A stretch of DNA of 64,000 nucleotides from positions 1-64,000 of the forward strand of contig BTUV01000004.1 in the NCBI GenBank assembly GCA_045863035.1, read 5' to 3'. Below are positions 52,995-61,071 of the stretch, in pieces. Position 1 is the stretch's first letter. Every line of letters begins with the position of its first letter. Made by a program: the position numbers and the translations under genes. The DNA is from H2-BAC3 sp045863035 (lineage in GTDB: Bacteria; Bacteroidota; Ignavibacteria; Ignavibacteriales; Ignavibacteriaceae). The notes beneath the pieces were generated by a model. It was not told the DNA's origin and made no database searches. It was given only the letters and a program-made list of their open reading frames with translations.

Positions 52995-53710
52995 GATTTA
53001 GTATAAATGTAGATCATGTGGCTACGCTCAGGAATGCCAGAAATGAGCGTGAACCTGATCCGGTCACTTTTGCCCTGATGGCCGAACTGGCGGGGGTTGA
53101 TGGCATTGTTGTCCATCTGCGTGAAGATAGAAGGCACATCAATGAGCGGGATCTGGCAATTCTGAAAAGAACAATTAAAACCAAGCTTGATCTTGAAATG
53201 GCTGCTACTGAAGAAATAATCAGAATCGCCTGCGAAATTAAGCCGCAGCTTGCAACCATAGTCCCGGAAAAGAGAATGGAGTTAACCACAGAGGGAGGTA
53301 TTTCTGTGGTTGATAATATCCAAATGCTGAATGATGCAATTAGGGAACTACATAAGTACGAAGTACCTGTTTCGCTTTTTATTGAGCCGGATATCAATCA
53401 GATAGACGCCAGCGCCGAGCTTGAAGCAGATTATATAGAAATTCATACCGGAATTTTTTCAAATGCACGAACAGAAGATGAACAGTTTGATGAGCTTGAT
53501 AAAATCAGGATTGGTGCAAAGCACGCAAAAAAACTTGGGCTTGGGGTGAACGCCGGTCATGGTCTTGATTACCAGAATATTAAAATATTCAGGGAGCTTC
53601 AGGATATTGATGAGGTGAGTATCGGTCACTCCGTAATCGCTCGGAGTTTGTACGTTGGCGTAAGACAGGCAGTTGAAGAGATGGCAGCACTTATTAAGGG
53701 GTTGCGCTGA
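52991..53710 (+). CDS. pdxJ: Pyridoxine 5'-phosphate synthase PdxJ
   Basis: 239 residues, the standard length. Conserved sequence includes SINVDHVATLRNARNEREPDP at the N terminus, HLREDRRHIN, NLEMA-type KLDLEMAAT, CEIKPQLATIVPEKR, TTEGG and the C-terminal GHSVIARSLYVGVRQAVEEM. PdxJ condenses 3-amino-2-oxopropyl phosphate with deoxyxylulose 5-phosphate in the DXP-dependent vitamin B6 pathway, in the cytoplasm. The ATG overlaps the CPBP stop (ATGA). Confidence 0.98.
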   Translation: MRFSINVDHVATLRNARNEREPDPVTFALMAELAGVDGIVVHLREDRRHINERDLAILKRTIKTKLDLEMAATEEIIRIACEIKPQLATIVPEKRMELTTEGGISVVDNIQMLNDAIRELHKYEVPVSLFIEPDINQIDASAELEADYIEIHTGIFSNARTEDEQFDELDKIRIGAKHAKKLGLGVNAGHGLDYQNIKIFRELQDIDEVSIGHSVIARSLYVGVRQAVEEMAALIKGLR

Positions 53711-53787
53711 TACTACAGCTACTGATTTTTGGCATAAACTAATTGAGCCGGAAAAATGTCTAATAACAATGTAATTCAGGTACTCCG

Positions 53788-55353
53788 ATGAAAAAAAATA
53801 TTCTCTGGGTTGATGATGAAATTGAGCTTCTCCGCTCACATATCATTTTGCTTACTGAAAAGGGCTTTAATGTATCAACCGTGACAAACGGAATAGATGC
53901 AATTGCGTCAATTAAAAATTCCAAACCCGATTTAATGTTTCTTGACGAAATGATGCCCGGTATGGGGGGACTTGAAGTCTTGAGCAGGGTAAAAGAGGAC
54001 TATCCTGATATACCGGTAGTTATGGTAACAAAAAACGAAGAAGAGGGGATTATGAATGAGGCAATCGGTTCGAAAATAGCTGATTATCTTACGAAGCCGG
54101 TTAATCCCAGCCAGGTTTTTCTTGTTTGCAAAAAAATTCTTGATTCAAGAAAGATTGAAAGTGAATATGTTCAGAAGGACTATTTGCAGGATTTTAATCA
54201 GATCAACATGCTGCTCACCGAGCGGCTGAATCATGATGACTGGATTGATATATATACCAAACTTACAAACTGGGAGCTTGAGCTTGATAAGTTTTCTGAG
54301 ATAGGGCTTCATCAGTCACTTGCCGAGCAGAAAAAGGAATGTAATAAGGAGTTCTCAAAATTTGTTGAAAAGAATTTTACTAAATGGGTGAATACACTTT
54401 CAACAGACGACCGACCCTATCTTACTCCTGACATTATCCCTGAATATGTTCTGAAGCATGTCAAAGAAAGCGCCTCTCCGGTTTTTCTGTTTGTGATTGA
54501 CTGTTTACGGCTTGATCAATGGATGATAATGGAAAAGCATCTGAACCAGTTTTTTGAGATCAAGAAGGATTATTATTATTCGATTCTGCCTACTGCAACA
54601 TCGTATGCCCGTAACTCGCTATTCGCCGGACTTTACCCTTCTGAAATAGAAAAGTATTATCCGGATCTTTGGAAGGGTAGTGACGAAGATGAAAAAAGTA
54701 TGAATAAGTTTGAGAAGGATTTTCTTCAGCTTCTGCTTGACAGAAAGAGAATCAAACTGCGCAGTGATTTAAAATATATAAAGATTATTGACCCTGAAGT
54801 AGGAAGAAACTTTGAGCAGAATATCCTCTCCTATAAGAACAGTCACTTTACGGCAATAGTGGTTAATTTTCTTGATATGATGGTGCACGGAAGGTCTGAT
54901 TCAGAACTGTTGAAAGAGATTGCTCCGGATGAACCTGCATACCGGTCTCTGACTGAATCATGGTTTATTCATTCATCACTCTTTGCTACTTTTAAGGCAA
55001 TATCCAGAATTAAGGGGGCTAAGATTGTCATTACAACCGATCATGGAAGCATTCGTGTACTGCGCGGTGCAAAAGTGCTTGGCGATAAAGAAACTTCCTC
55101 AAACCTCCGCTTCAAGTATGGACGTAATCTGAAAGTGGATGAAAAAAATTCCATCTTTATTAAGGACCCGGCTGAGTATAAACTCCCGCGCAGGGGAGTG
55201 ACAATAAATTATATTATTGCCAAAGAAGATTACTACTTTGTATATCCGACTGATTATCACCGCTATTTAAGTTATTATAAAGATACTTTTCAGCATGGCG
55301 GCATATCTATGGAAGAAATGCTTCTTCCGGTTATCTCTATGGATTCTAAATAA
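53788..55353 (+). CDS. porX: PorX-type response regulator with PglZ domain
   Basis: 521 residues. The receiver domain (about 1-125) has the acidic pair Asp9-Asp10, phosphorylation site Asp53 (FLDEMMPG) and Lys in TKPVNP. A helical linker follows, then a PglZ/alkaline-phosphatase-like domain (about 220-515; FVIDCLRLDQW, ILPTATSYARNSLFAG, TTDHGS, GGISMEEMLLPV). This architecture is PorX, which with the PorY kinase controls T9SS genes in Porphyromonas and hydrolyses cyclic or linear oligoadenylates in some species. The neighbour tsaE begins on the last base of this gene. The T9SS-tailed proteins in the window are likely targets of the system it controls. Confidence 0.95.
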   Translation: MKKNILWVDDEIELLRSHIILLTEKGFNVSTVTNGIDAIASIKNSKPDLMFLDEMMPGMGGLEVLSRVKEDYPDIPVVMVTKNEEEGIMNEAIGSKIADYLTKPVNPSQVFLVCKKILDSRKIESEYVQKDYLQDFNQINMLLTERLNHDDWIDIYTKLTNWELELDKFSEIGLHQSLAEQKKECNKEFSKFVEKNFTKWVNTLSTDDRPYLTPDIIPEYVLKHVKESASPVFLFVIDCLRLDQWMIMEKHLNQFFEIKKDYYYSILPTATSYARNSLFAGLYPSEIEKYYPDLWKGSDEDEKSMNKFEKDFLQLLLDRKRIKLRSDLKYIKIIDPEVGRNFEQNILSYKNSHFTAIVVNFLDMMVHGRSDSELLKEIAPDEPAYRSLTESWFIHSSLFATFKAISRIKGAKIVITTDHGSIRVLRGAKVLGDKETSSNLRFKYGRNLKVDEKNSIFIKDPAEYKLPRRGVTINYIIAKEDYYFVYPTDYHRYLSYYKDTFQHGGISMEEMLLPVISMDSK

Positions 55354-55781
55354 TGAAACTTTTGATGGAAGTCTCAATTAATTCCTTTGAACGGCTTTCT
55401 GAGTTCTCGAGAGAGTTTTATCAAAAACTAAAGCCGGGAATGATAGTTTTTCTTTCCGGTACACTTGGTTCTGGTAAAACCACTTTTGTAAGGTTTCTTG
55501 TTTCGGAGCTGGGTATCACTGAAGCTGCCTCCCCTTCTTTTACTTTAATTAATGAATACCGGGGGGGTGGTCAGCGATTCGCTCATGCTGATTTTTACCG
55601 ACTTAAATCAGCCGGGGAGCTTCATGAAATTGGTTTTTATGAGTACATTGACAGCGGCGAATTTATTGTTCTTATTGAATGGGCTGAGCTCTTTAAGGAG
55701 GCGCTTCCTGAACCTGACTTTATTCTGAGTTTCATAAACGAGAGTGAGGACTCCAGAAAAGTGACTGTTTATGAGTCCTGA
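55353..55781 (+). CDS. tsaE: tRNA threonylcarbamoyladenosine biosynthesis ATPase TsaE
   Basis: 142 residues with Walker A GTLGSGKTTF (about 36-45), a switch-type SPSFTLINEY, HADFYRL and the conserved IEWAE near the C terminus. TsaE works with TsaB and TsaD to make t6A at position 37 of ANN-reading tRNAs. The ATG overlaps the PorX stop by one base and the stop overlaps tsaB by 11 bp. Confidence 0.97.
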   Translation: MKLLMEVSINSFERLSEFSREFYQKLKPGMIVFLSGTLGSGKTTFVRFLVSELGITEAASPSFTLINEYRGGGQRFAHADFYRLKSAGELHEIGFYEYIDSGEFIVLIEWAELFKEALPEPDFILSFINESEDSRKVTVYES

Positions 55782-56427
55782 AAAACCGATATTGGCTATT
55801 GAAACTTCCTCAAAGCTTTGCGGGATAACTATTTATTATAATGGTGACAGGTATTTTTCTTTGCATCTGTTAGAGGAAAGAAGTCATGCAAAACGGCTTG
55901 CCGGCTTAATAGAGAAATCCCTCACCCTTCAGGGTGTAACTCCGCAGGATTTGAGATTTATTGCGGTCTCTGGTGGTCCTGGCTCGTTTACCGGGCTCAG
56001 AATAGGGTTTTCGGTAGCAAAGGGACTTTGTTTTGGAGCCGGGCTTCCCCTCGTCAGGGTGAATACCATTGAGGCAATTGCCTTCGAATCCTTAGATTTC
56101 GCTGTTGAAAATGAGACTTTTTCAGTTATCATGAAGGTTAGCCGTACTGAAGTATTTTTCCGGAAGTTTCAAAAAAAGGGGAATTTCTATAAATTTGCAG
56201 GTGATTTGCTCACAATTGAGAATAGTGAGGTCACAAAATTAACTCAGAATAGTGAGTTAATAATAGGTAATTTTGAGATAGAAGGAAGACGATTTCTGAA
56301 AAAGGAATTTCCGATGCCGAATAAGATTGCCGAACTTGCCGGATTGATGAAAGCCGGAAGTGAAGCAGATTTTGACTTTTTAGAACCGGAATACATTAAA
56401 GATTTTCAAATTGTAAGGAAGAATTGA
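55771..56427 (+). CDS. tsaB: tRNA threonylcarbamoyladenosine biosynthesis protein TsaB
   Basis: 218 residues with the ASKHA fold. The N-terminal ILAIETSSKLCGITI and the GGPGSFTGLRIGFSVAKGL loop identify TsaB, the scaffold partner of TsaD and TsaE in t6A synthesis. It also has the C-terminal EPEYIKDFQIVRKN typical of bacterial TsaB (LEPxYlR motif). Overlaps tsaE by 11 bp and the next gene by TGATG. Confidence 0.97.
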   Translation: MSPEKPILAIETSSKLCGITIYYNGDRYFSLHLLEERSHAKRLAGLIEKSLTLQGVTPQDLRFIAVSGGPGSFTGLRIGFSVAKGLCFGAGLPLVRVNTIEAIAFESLDFAVENETFSVIMKVSRTEVFFRKFQKKGNFYKFAGDLLTIENSEVTKLTQNSELIIGNFEIEGRRFLKKEFPMPNKIAELAGLMKAGSEADFDFLEPEYIKDFQIVRKN

Positions 56428-57152
56428 TGCACAGAATAATTGTTTTATTGCTTTTACTGCCGCTAATGGTATTCGCCCAGTTAAGGGGACCAAAAATAAA
56501 AAGTAATGCCGATATACATGATTTCGGAGAAGTTGAACAGGGCGCCGCAGTTAAATATAATTATATGATTACCAATGACGGTGATGATACTTTAAAGATT
56601 GCCGGAGTATTAACTTCGTGCGGGTGCACTGTGGCAGAGTTAAGTAAGAAGTTTCTGATGCCGGGAGAAACAATTCCTCTTCATGTTGACTTTAATACAA
56701 AAGACCGTGTTGGACCTCAGTTAAAATATATAACCATCACATCGAATGATAAGGATAAACCGGTATTGAAACTGACCATTATGGGGAAAATCAAGGAGTC
56801 AAAAACAGTAAACTCAAATACTGATGGACCGAAGATCCGGTTCACGAAAGATCAGCACGACTTTGGTGTTGTTCAGGAGGGAAAAGTAGTTGATTTTACA
56901 TTTGAATATACAAACTCCGGTAAAAAGGATTTAGAGATTAAAGATGTTAAAACCTCCTGTGGCTGTACGGCGGCAGTGGTAAGTGGTAAAAAACTGAAAC
57001 CCGGTGAAAAGGGTACTCTGAAAGTTGAACTTGATACTTCAAACAGAATGGGACGTATGAGCAGAGTGATAACAGTTTCAAGCAATGATCCTGATTATAG
57101 CCAAAAGATACTTACGATTTATGCAGAAGTAGTCATGAAAGAGAAAAAGTAA
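56427..57152 (+). CDS. Exported protein with two DUF1573 domains
   Basis: The start is ATG 56427, overlapping the tsaB stop as TGATG, with AAGGAAG upstream. 241 residues: signal peptide (about 1-19, LLLPLMVFAQ), then two tandem Ig-like DUF1573 domains (about 25-125 and 135-235), each with DFG near its start and SCGCT. DUF1573 proteins are common in Bacteroidota envelopes; function is unknown. The paired Cys of SCGC may bind metal or form a disulfide. Confidence 0.92.
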   Translation: MHRIIVLLLLLPLMVFAQLRGPKIKSNADIHDFGEVEQGAAVKYNYMITNDGDDTLKIAGVLTSCGCTVAELSKKFLMPGETIPLHVDFNTKDRVGPQLKYITITSNDKDKPVLKLTIMGKIKESKTVNSNTDGPKIRFTKDQHDFGVVQEGKVVDFTFEYTNSGKKDLEIKDVKTSCGCTAAVVSGKKLKPGEKGTLKVELDTSNRMGRMSRVITVSSNDPDYSQKILTIYAEVVMKEKK

Positions 57153-57991
57153 TGGCGTGGTTTAAAAGAAAAACTGATAATATATCAGGTGATACGCAGA
57201 AAAAGGATTTACCGGAGGGTATGTGGGAAAAATGCCCTGGCTGCGGAGAGATTCTCCATAAGAAACAGCTTGAAAATAATTTCTGGGTATGTCTGAAATG
57301 TGATTATCATTTCAGAATCGGAAGCGCTGAATATATAAAAATTCTTCTTGATGAAGGAAGTTTCAAAGAATTACATAAAAAGATGAAATCTGCTGATCCG
57401 CTCCAGTTTACGGATTCAAAAAGATACACGGACAGAATTGAGGCATCCATTAAATCAACCGGGCTGTATGATGCGGTAAGGACCGGGATTGGCGAGATTG
57501 AGGGGAAAGAAGTTGCTCTCGGTGTGATGGACTTTAAGTTCATCGGTGGAAGCATGGGCTCAGTTGTCGGTGAAAAACTTGCACGACTAATTGAAAAAGC
57601 TATCAAAAACAAATGTCCGTTAATAATTATTTCTGCATCTGGCGGAGCGAGAATGATGGAGGGCGCACTTAGTCTTATGCAGCTTGCCAAAACCAGCGCC
57701 CGTCTTGCGCAGCTTCATGAAGCCAGACTGCCTTATATATCCATAATGACTGACCCCACAACCGGCGGCACAACTGCAAGTTATGCAATGCTTGGCGACT
57801 TTAACATTGCTGAACCAAAAGCACTGATAGGATTTGCAGGTCCAAGAGTAATTAAACAGACTATCGGAAAAGACCTGCCTGCCGGATTTCAAACTTCAGA
57901 GTTTCTGATGGAGCATGGATTTCTTGATCTGGTTGTAAGCCGGAAAGAAATGAAAGCAACACTTTCAAATATATTTAATTTAATTACCTGA
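57152..57991 (+). CDS. accD: Acetyl-CoA carboxylase carboxyltransferase subunit beta
   Basis: 279 residues, standard AccD length. An N-terminal zinc finger (CPGC ... CLKC at about 28-50) precedes the crotonase-like carboxyltransferase core with GGSMGSVVGEK, SASGGARMMEGALSLMQLAKTSARL and ADPKALIGFAGPRVIKQT-type sequence. It transfers CO2 from carboxybiotin to acetyl-CoA for fatty acid synthesis, with AccA. The ATG shares a base with the preceding stop. The stop codon itself overlaps the ribosome site used by panC. No accA in the window. Confidence 0.98.
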   Translation: MAWFKRKTDNISGDTQKKDLPEGMWEKCPGCGEILHKKQLENNFWVCLKCDYHFRIGSAEYIKILLDEGSFKELHKKMKSADPLQFTDSKRYTDRIEASIKSTGLYDAVRTGIGEIEGKEVALGVMDFKFIGGSMGSVVGEKLARLIEKAIKNKCPLIIISASGGARMMEGALSLMQLAKTSARLAQLHEARLPYISIMTDPTTGGTTASYAMLGDFNIAEPKALIGFAGPRVIKQTIGKDLPAGFQTSEFLMEHGFLDLVVSRKEMKATLSNIFNLIT

Positions 57992-57998
57992 GGGTACT

Positions 57999-58850
57999 AT
58001 TCAGATAATCAGGAGTGCTTCTGAATTTCAGAAGTATATGGGTTCATTTGCCATAGCAGCAAAAAGTATCGGTTTTGTGCCAACCATGGGTTACTTGCAT
58101 GAGGGGCATCTCGCGCTTGTAAGACAGTCCGTAGCTGAAAATGATGTAACTGCTGCTTCCATATTTGTTAATCCGGCTCAGTTTGCAGCACATGAAGATT
58201 TATCAACGTACCCTCGTAATGAAGTTCGTGACTTGGAACTTCTTGAATCAGCAGGTTGTGACATAGTTTTTCTTCCGCAAACTGAAGAAATTTATCCGGA
58301 AAATTTTCAAACGTATGTTTTGGTTGATGAGATTACAAAGATTTTAGAAGGGGAATTCAGACCAACTCACTTCAAGGGGGTAACCACTGTTGTTGCAATT
58401 TTACTCAACCTTTCACGTTGTACAAATGCATATTTCGGAAGGAAAGACGCGCAGCAGGCAGCGGTTATTAGCCGCATGGTTAAAGATTTGTTTATGCCTT
58501 GTGTTGTCCATATTTGCCCGATAGTGCGTGAACCGGATGGGCTTGCAATGAGTTCAAGAAATATTTATTTAGATGAAAAGGACAGGGCAAATGCGCTTAC
58601 CCTTTTTGAATCATTAAAACTGGCGGAGGAACTTGTATATAAAGGGGAGAGAGATACCGACCGTATCAAAAAAGAAATGCTGGCTCTATACGGGAAGTTA
58701 AAAGATTATGAGCTGCAGTATATTTCATTTACTGATGCAGAAAGTTTCGCCGAAATTAAAGAGATTGAAACGGGGAAACCATTTTACATACTGATTGCCT
58801 GCCGGATGGGCAAAACCCGCCTGATTGATAATTTCCTGTTAACTGTTTAG
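57999..58850 (+). CDS. panC: Pantothenate synthetase PanC, apparently starting at AUU
   Basis: Family alignment expects an N terminus such as MxIIRSxxEFQxY before the first strand. That sequence is present here (QIIRSASEFQKYMGSF) and starts at ATT 57999, four bases after GAGGG that overlaps the accD stop. No ATG, GTG or TTG lies in frame between the upstream TAA (57981) and ATG 58038, which would remove the first 13 residues. 283 residues with the ATP-binding HIGH motif GYLHEGHLALV, FVNPAQF, GRKDAQQ and SSRNIYL. It joins beta-alanine and pantoate for coenzyme A synthesis. Its 3' end overlaps convergent coaX by 12 bp. Confidence 0.9.
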   Translation: MQIIRSASEFQKYMGSFAIAAKSIGFVPTMGYLHEGHLALVRQSVAENDVTAASIFVNPAQFAAHEDLSTYPRNEVRDLELLESAGCDIVFLPQTEEIYPENFQTYVLVDEITKILEGEFRPTHFKGVTTVVAILLNLSRCTNAYFGRKDAQQAAVISRMVKDLFMPCVVHICPIVREPDGLAMSSRNIYLDEKDRANALTLFESLKLAEELVYKGERDTDRIKKEMLALYGKLKDYELQYISFTDAESFAEIKEIETGKPFYILIACRMGKTRLIDNFLLTV

Positions 58851-59564
58851 CTTAACAAGCATCCGGATTCCATAGGCAACCAGATTTTCTTCATATTTGG
58901 CATCCAGATGAAGCACATCCTTCAAAAATATACCGTTCCCTCCCGTTACAAATATTTTCGCTTTTTTGGAATAATGTTTTGCATTAAGCTCGATGTAGTG
59001 TCTTATCCCTGTTAGTAAAATGATTACGCCAGACATCATGGCGTCTCTGGTGTTTTTTCCATGGATATATTCAGGCATATATTTCTCAAACAGGGGGAGT
59101 AATCCAGTGTAATGGTGCATTGATTTAAGCATGGTGTCAATACCGGGTGTAATGATTCCGCCTTTATAGATCTTTTCTGCGATAATATTAACAGTTATAC
59201 AGGTGCCTGAATCAATGATAACAATCAGATCATCAAACGGCGCAACATGCAGGGCACCAGCAGCAGAGCATATACGGTCATTCCCGAGAGTTTCAGGAGT
59301 GTCGTACTCGAGATGAAAGTTCAAGCGGCTCAAGGAACTTACTTCAATTACTTCCCGGAGATATTTCTCAGGAAGACTGCGTTTTATTTTATTAGTGACA
59401 GAAGGATTAACACTGCTTAATCCGATTTTTACAGGATTTGTTTTTTTAAGTAATTCCGGCAGATCTTCAACTTTTTCAAGAATACCGGATAATGTTATTT
59501 TGTCCTTATCAAAAAGGTGGTATTTGGTTCTCGTATTTCCCGCGTCAACTGTAAGGATTTTCAC
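58839..59564 (-). CDS. coaX: Type III pantothenate kinase CoaX
   Basis: 241 residues with the ASKHA signatures of CoaX: DAGNTRTKYHLF at the N terminus (phosphate-1), GNDRICSAAGA, IDSGTCITVNII (phosphate-2) and GGIITPGIDTM. It phosphorylates pantothenate, the step after PanC, and needs a monovalent cation. It is on the opposite strand with 3' ends overlapping panC by 12 bp, and follows birA with a 4-bp overlap. Confidence 0.97.
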   Translation of the reverse strand: MKILTVDAGNTRTKYHLFDKDKITLSGILEKVEDLPELLKKTNPVKIGLSSVNPSVTNKIKRSLPEKYLREVIEVSSLSRLNFHLEYDTPETLGNDRICSAAGALHVAPFDDLIVIIDSGTCITVNIIAEKIYKGGIITPGIDTMLKSMHHYTGLLPLFEKYMPEYIHGKNTRDAMMSGVIILLTGIRHYIELNAKHYSKKAKIFVTGGNGIFLKDVLHLDAKYEENLVAYGIRMLVKLNS

Positions 59565-60343
59565 GAGATGCTTACTTCACCAAAGTTATACTTAAAAATT
59601 CTGCCTCCTTCGTTCAGCATCAGAGCGCCCGTGAGATCAACATCTTCAAAAATTCCCTCATATACATTAGGACCGTTTTTGATGACAATTTTCTCACCAA
59701 TCATACTGCATCCTGACTTCCATTTTTTGAGTATCGATTGTGGATTTGCATCAATCTCAATAATTAATTCTTCAAGAGAGTTGAGAATATGGGCTAAGAG
59801 TTTTTCTCTTTCTATAATGGTTTTCGCCTCAAGTTTGATAGAAGTCGGTGTTACGGGATGCTTCCCGGCGAATTCATTCTGATTAACATTAACCCCGGCG
59901 CCCAGAATAGCATGCTGAAATTTATTACCGGAGAAAGAGGTCTCGGTTAAAATTCCGGCTACTTTTTTCCCGTTCATCAGAATATCGTTCGGCCATTTAA
60001 GGTCGGTTTTTAATACGTAAAGATTTTCGATTGCTTCAGCGATATAAACCGCTGCGCCCATATTCAGAAGATTGAGATGTTCGTGGGCAATCACATCTTT
60101 TTTAAGGAGAACGGAAAAAAGGAGGTTTTCTCCCTTATTACTAATCCAGATTCTCTCCTGTCTGCCTCGACCTGCGGTTTGAAATTCGGCCAAAATGGTT
60201 GTTCCGCTTACTGCACCAGAACTTTCTTTGAGATAACTGTTCGTAGATTCAATTTCTTCGAAGTAGAAAAATTTTCGGCCAAGCCACTCAGTGTCTAACC
60301 GGAGTGAAAATGCATCAAAGTTAAAAAGTGATTCGTTTTTCAT
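59561..60343 (-). CDS. birA: Biotin-[acetyl-CoA-carboxylase] ligase (BirA-type, no DNA-binding domain)
   Basis: 260 residues. The catalytic core has the ATP/biotin loop AGRGRQERIW, LKWPNDILMNGKKVAGILTE with the adenylate-contacting Lys, and LGAGVNVNQ, then a short C-terminal domain. There is no N-terminal helix-turn-helix, so it is a monofunctional ligase that biotinylates AccB and does not repress transcription. Its neighbour accD works in the same enzyme. Upstream lies the repeat-rich hsp20 control region, shared divergently. Confidence 0.95.
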   Translation of the reverse strand: MKNESLFNFDAFSLRLDTEWLGRKFFYFEEIESTNSYLKESSGAVSGTTILAEFQTAGRGRQERIWISNKGENLLFSVLLKKDVIAHEHLNLLNMGAAVYIAEAIENLYVLKTDLKWPNDILMNGKKVAGILTETSFSGNKFQHAILGAGVNVNQNEFAGKHPVTPTSIKLEAKTIIEREKLLAHILNSLEELIIEIDANPQSILKKWKSGCSMIGEKIVIKNGPNVYEGIFEDVDLTGALMLNEGGRIFKYNFGEVSIS

Positions 60344-60348
60344 GATTT

Positions 60349-60382
60349 GTCAAAAAGATACTATAATAGGTCAAAAAGTACT
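60349..60382. repeat. Direct repeat pair GTCAAAAAG(A)TACT, 21 bp apart
   Basis: Two near-identical 13-14 bp copies begin at 60349 and 60370. They lie upstream of birA (-) and hsp20 (+). Spacing of two helix turns suggests binding of a dimeric or cooperative protein on one DNA face. Confidence 0.65.
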
Positions 60383-60387
60383 ACAGG

Positions 60388-60425
60388 GTGACAATAATAA
60401 ACATTGTGTGACAAAGATAAACATT
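60388..60425. repeat. Direct repeat pair GTGACAAxxATAAACATT, 20 bp apart
   Basis: Two 18-bp copies differing at two positions start at 60388 and 60408, a period of exactly 20 bp. They sit about 80-115 bp upstream of the sigma54-like element, the usual distance for an enhancer-type activator site. Confidence 0.75.
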
Positions 60426-60481
60426 TAAACCAATGGGTATGAAAATTCATAAGTAATTGTAAAATAAGGACTTATAGCAAA

Positions 60482-60510
60482 TTATCAGTTTGGCACGCAC
60501 TTTGTATTAT
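60482..60510 (+). promoter_or_regulatory. Candidate hsp20 promoter: overlapping sigma54-like and sigma70-like elements
   Basis: TTGGCACG-N4-TTGTA (60489-60505) matches the sigma54 -24/-12 consensus except for T in place of C in the -12 GC. The same stretch also offers a sigma70-like pair, TTATCA (60482) and TATTAT (60505-60510), with 17 bp spacing. Either would start transcription 50-60 nt before the hsp20 ATG. No CIRCE element is present here. Confidence 0.45.
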
Positions 60511-60569
60511 TAGGTCAGAAAGTTAATAATCAAATACACAAATTAAAAAAATAAAGAGGAGATAAAACA

Positions 60570-61004
60570 ATGACACTCGTAAGATTTGAACCTTTCAAAG
60601 AACTTGAATATCTCAACAACCGTCTGAGAAGGATTTTTGATGAGACACCGGCAATCGTAAAAGAAACCCCGGGTATCTTTAATCCACGTCTTAATGTGTA
60701 TGATGATAATCAGAATCTGTACATTGAAGCTGAAATACCCGGCGTCAACAAAGAAGATCTGAAAATCAGTCTGCAAGATAATACAATCACTATCAGCGGT
60801 GAAAAGAAGTTTGAAGATGAGAAGAAGGAAAAAACCTATTACCGTGTTGAAAGACGGTATGGGAGTTTCCGCCGCAGCTTCACACTCCCTGTTGAGGTGA
60901 ATGACTCAAAAGTCGAAGCAAAATTTGAGAACGGTGTGCTTAAAATGACCCTTGAAAAAGTGGTTGAACAGCAGCCGGAAGAAAAAGTAATAACTATTCA
61001 GTAA
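60570..61004 (+). CDS. Small heat-shock protein Hsp20
   Basis: 144 residues: a short N-terminal arm, an alpha-crystallin domain (about 38-138; PRLNVYDDNQNLYIEAEIPGV, VNDSKVEAKFENGVLKMTLEK) and a short tail. It has the family's GVLxxxLxK motif and an AAGAGGAGAT ribosome site. Hsp20 proteins hold unfolding proteins for refolding by DnaK, whose gene follows 67 bp downstream on the same strand, a fitting functional pair. Confidence 0.97.
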   Translation: MTLVRFEPFKELEYLNNRLRRIFDETPAIVKETPGIFNPRLNVYDDNQNLYIEAEIPGVNKEDLKISLQDNTITISGEKKFEDEKKEKTYYRVERRYGSFRRSFTLPVEVNDSKVEAKFENGVLKMTLEKVVEQQPEEKVITIQ

Positions 61005-61022
61005 ATTATCACATCAGTAACC

Positions 61023-61048
61023 GAAGGACGGCAGCACAGCCGTCCTTC
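61023..61048 (+). promoter_or_regulatory. GC-rich hairpin between hsp20 and dnaK
   Basis: A perfect 10-bp stem (61023-61032/61039-61048) with a 6-nt loop, not followed by a U tract. It could partly terminate, or act as an RNA-stabilising or processing site that sets different hsp20 and dnaK levels. Confidence 0.5.
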
Positions 61049-61071
61049 ACATTTATAGACAGGAGCTGCCA

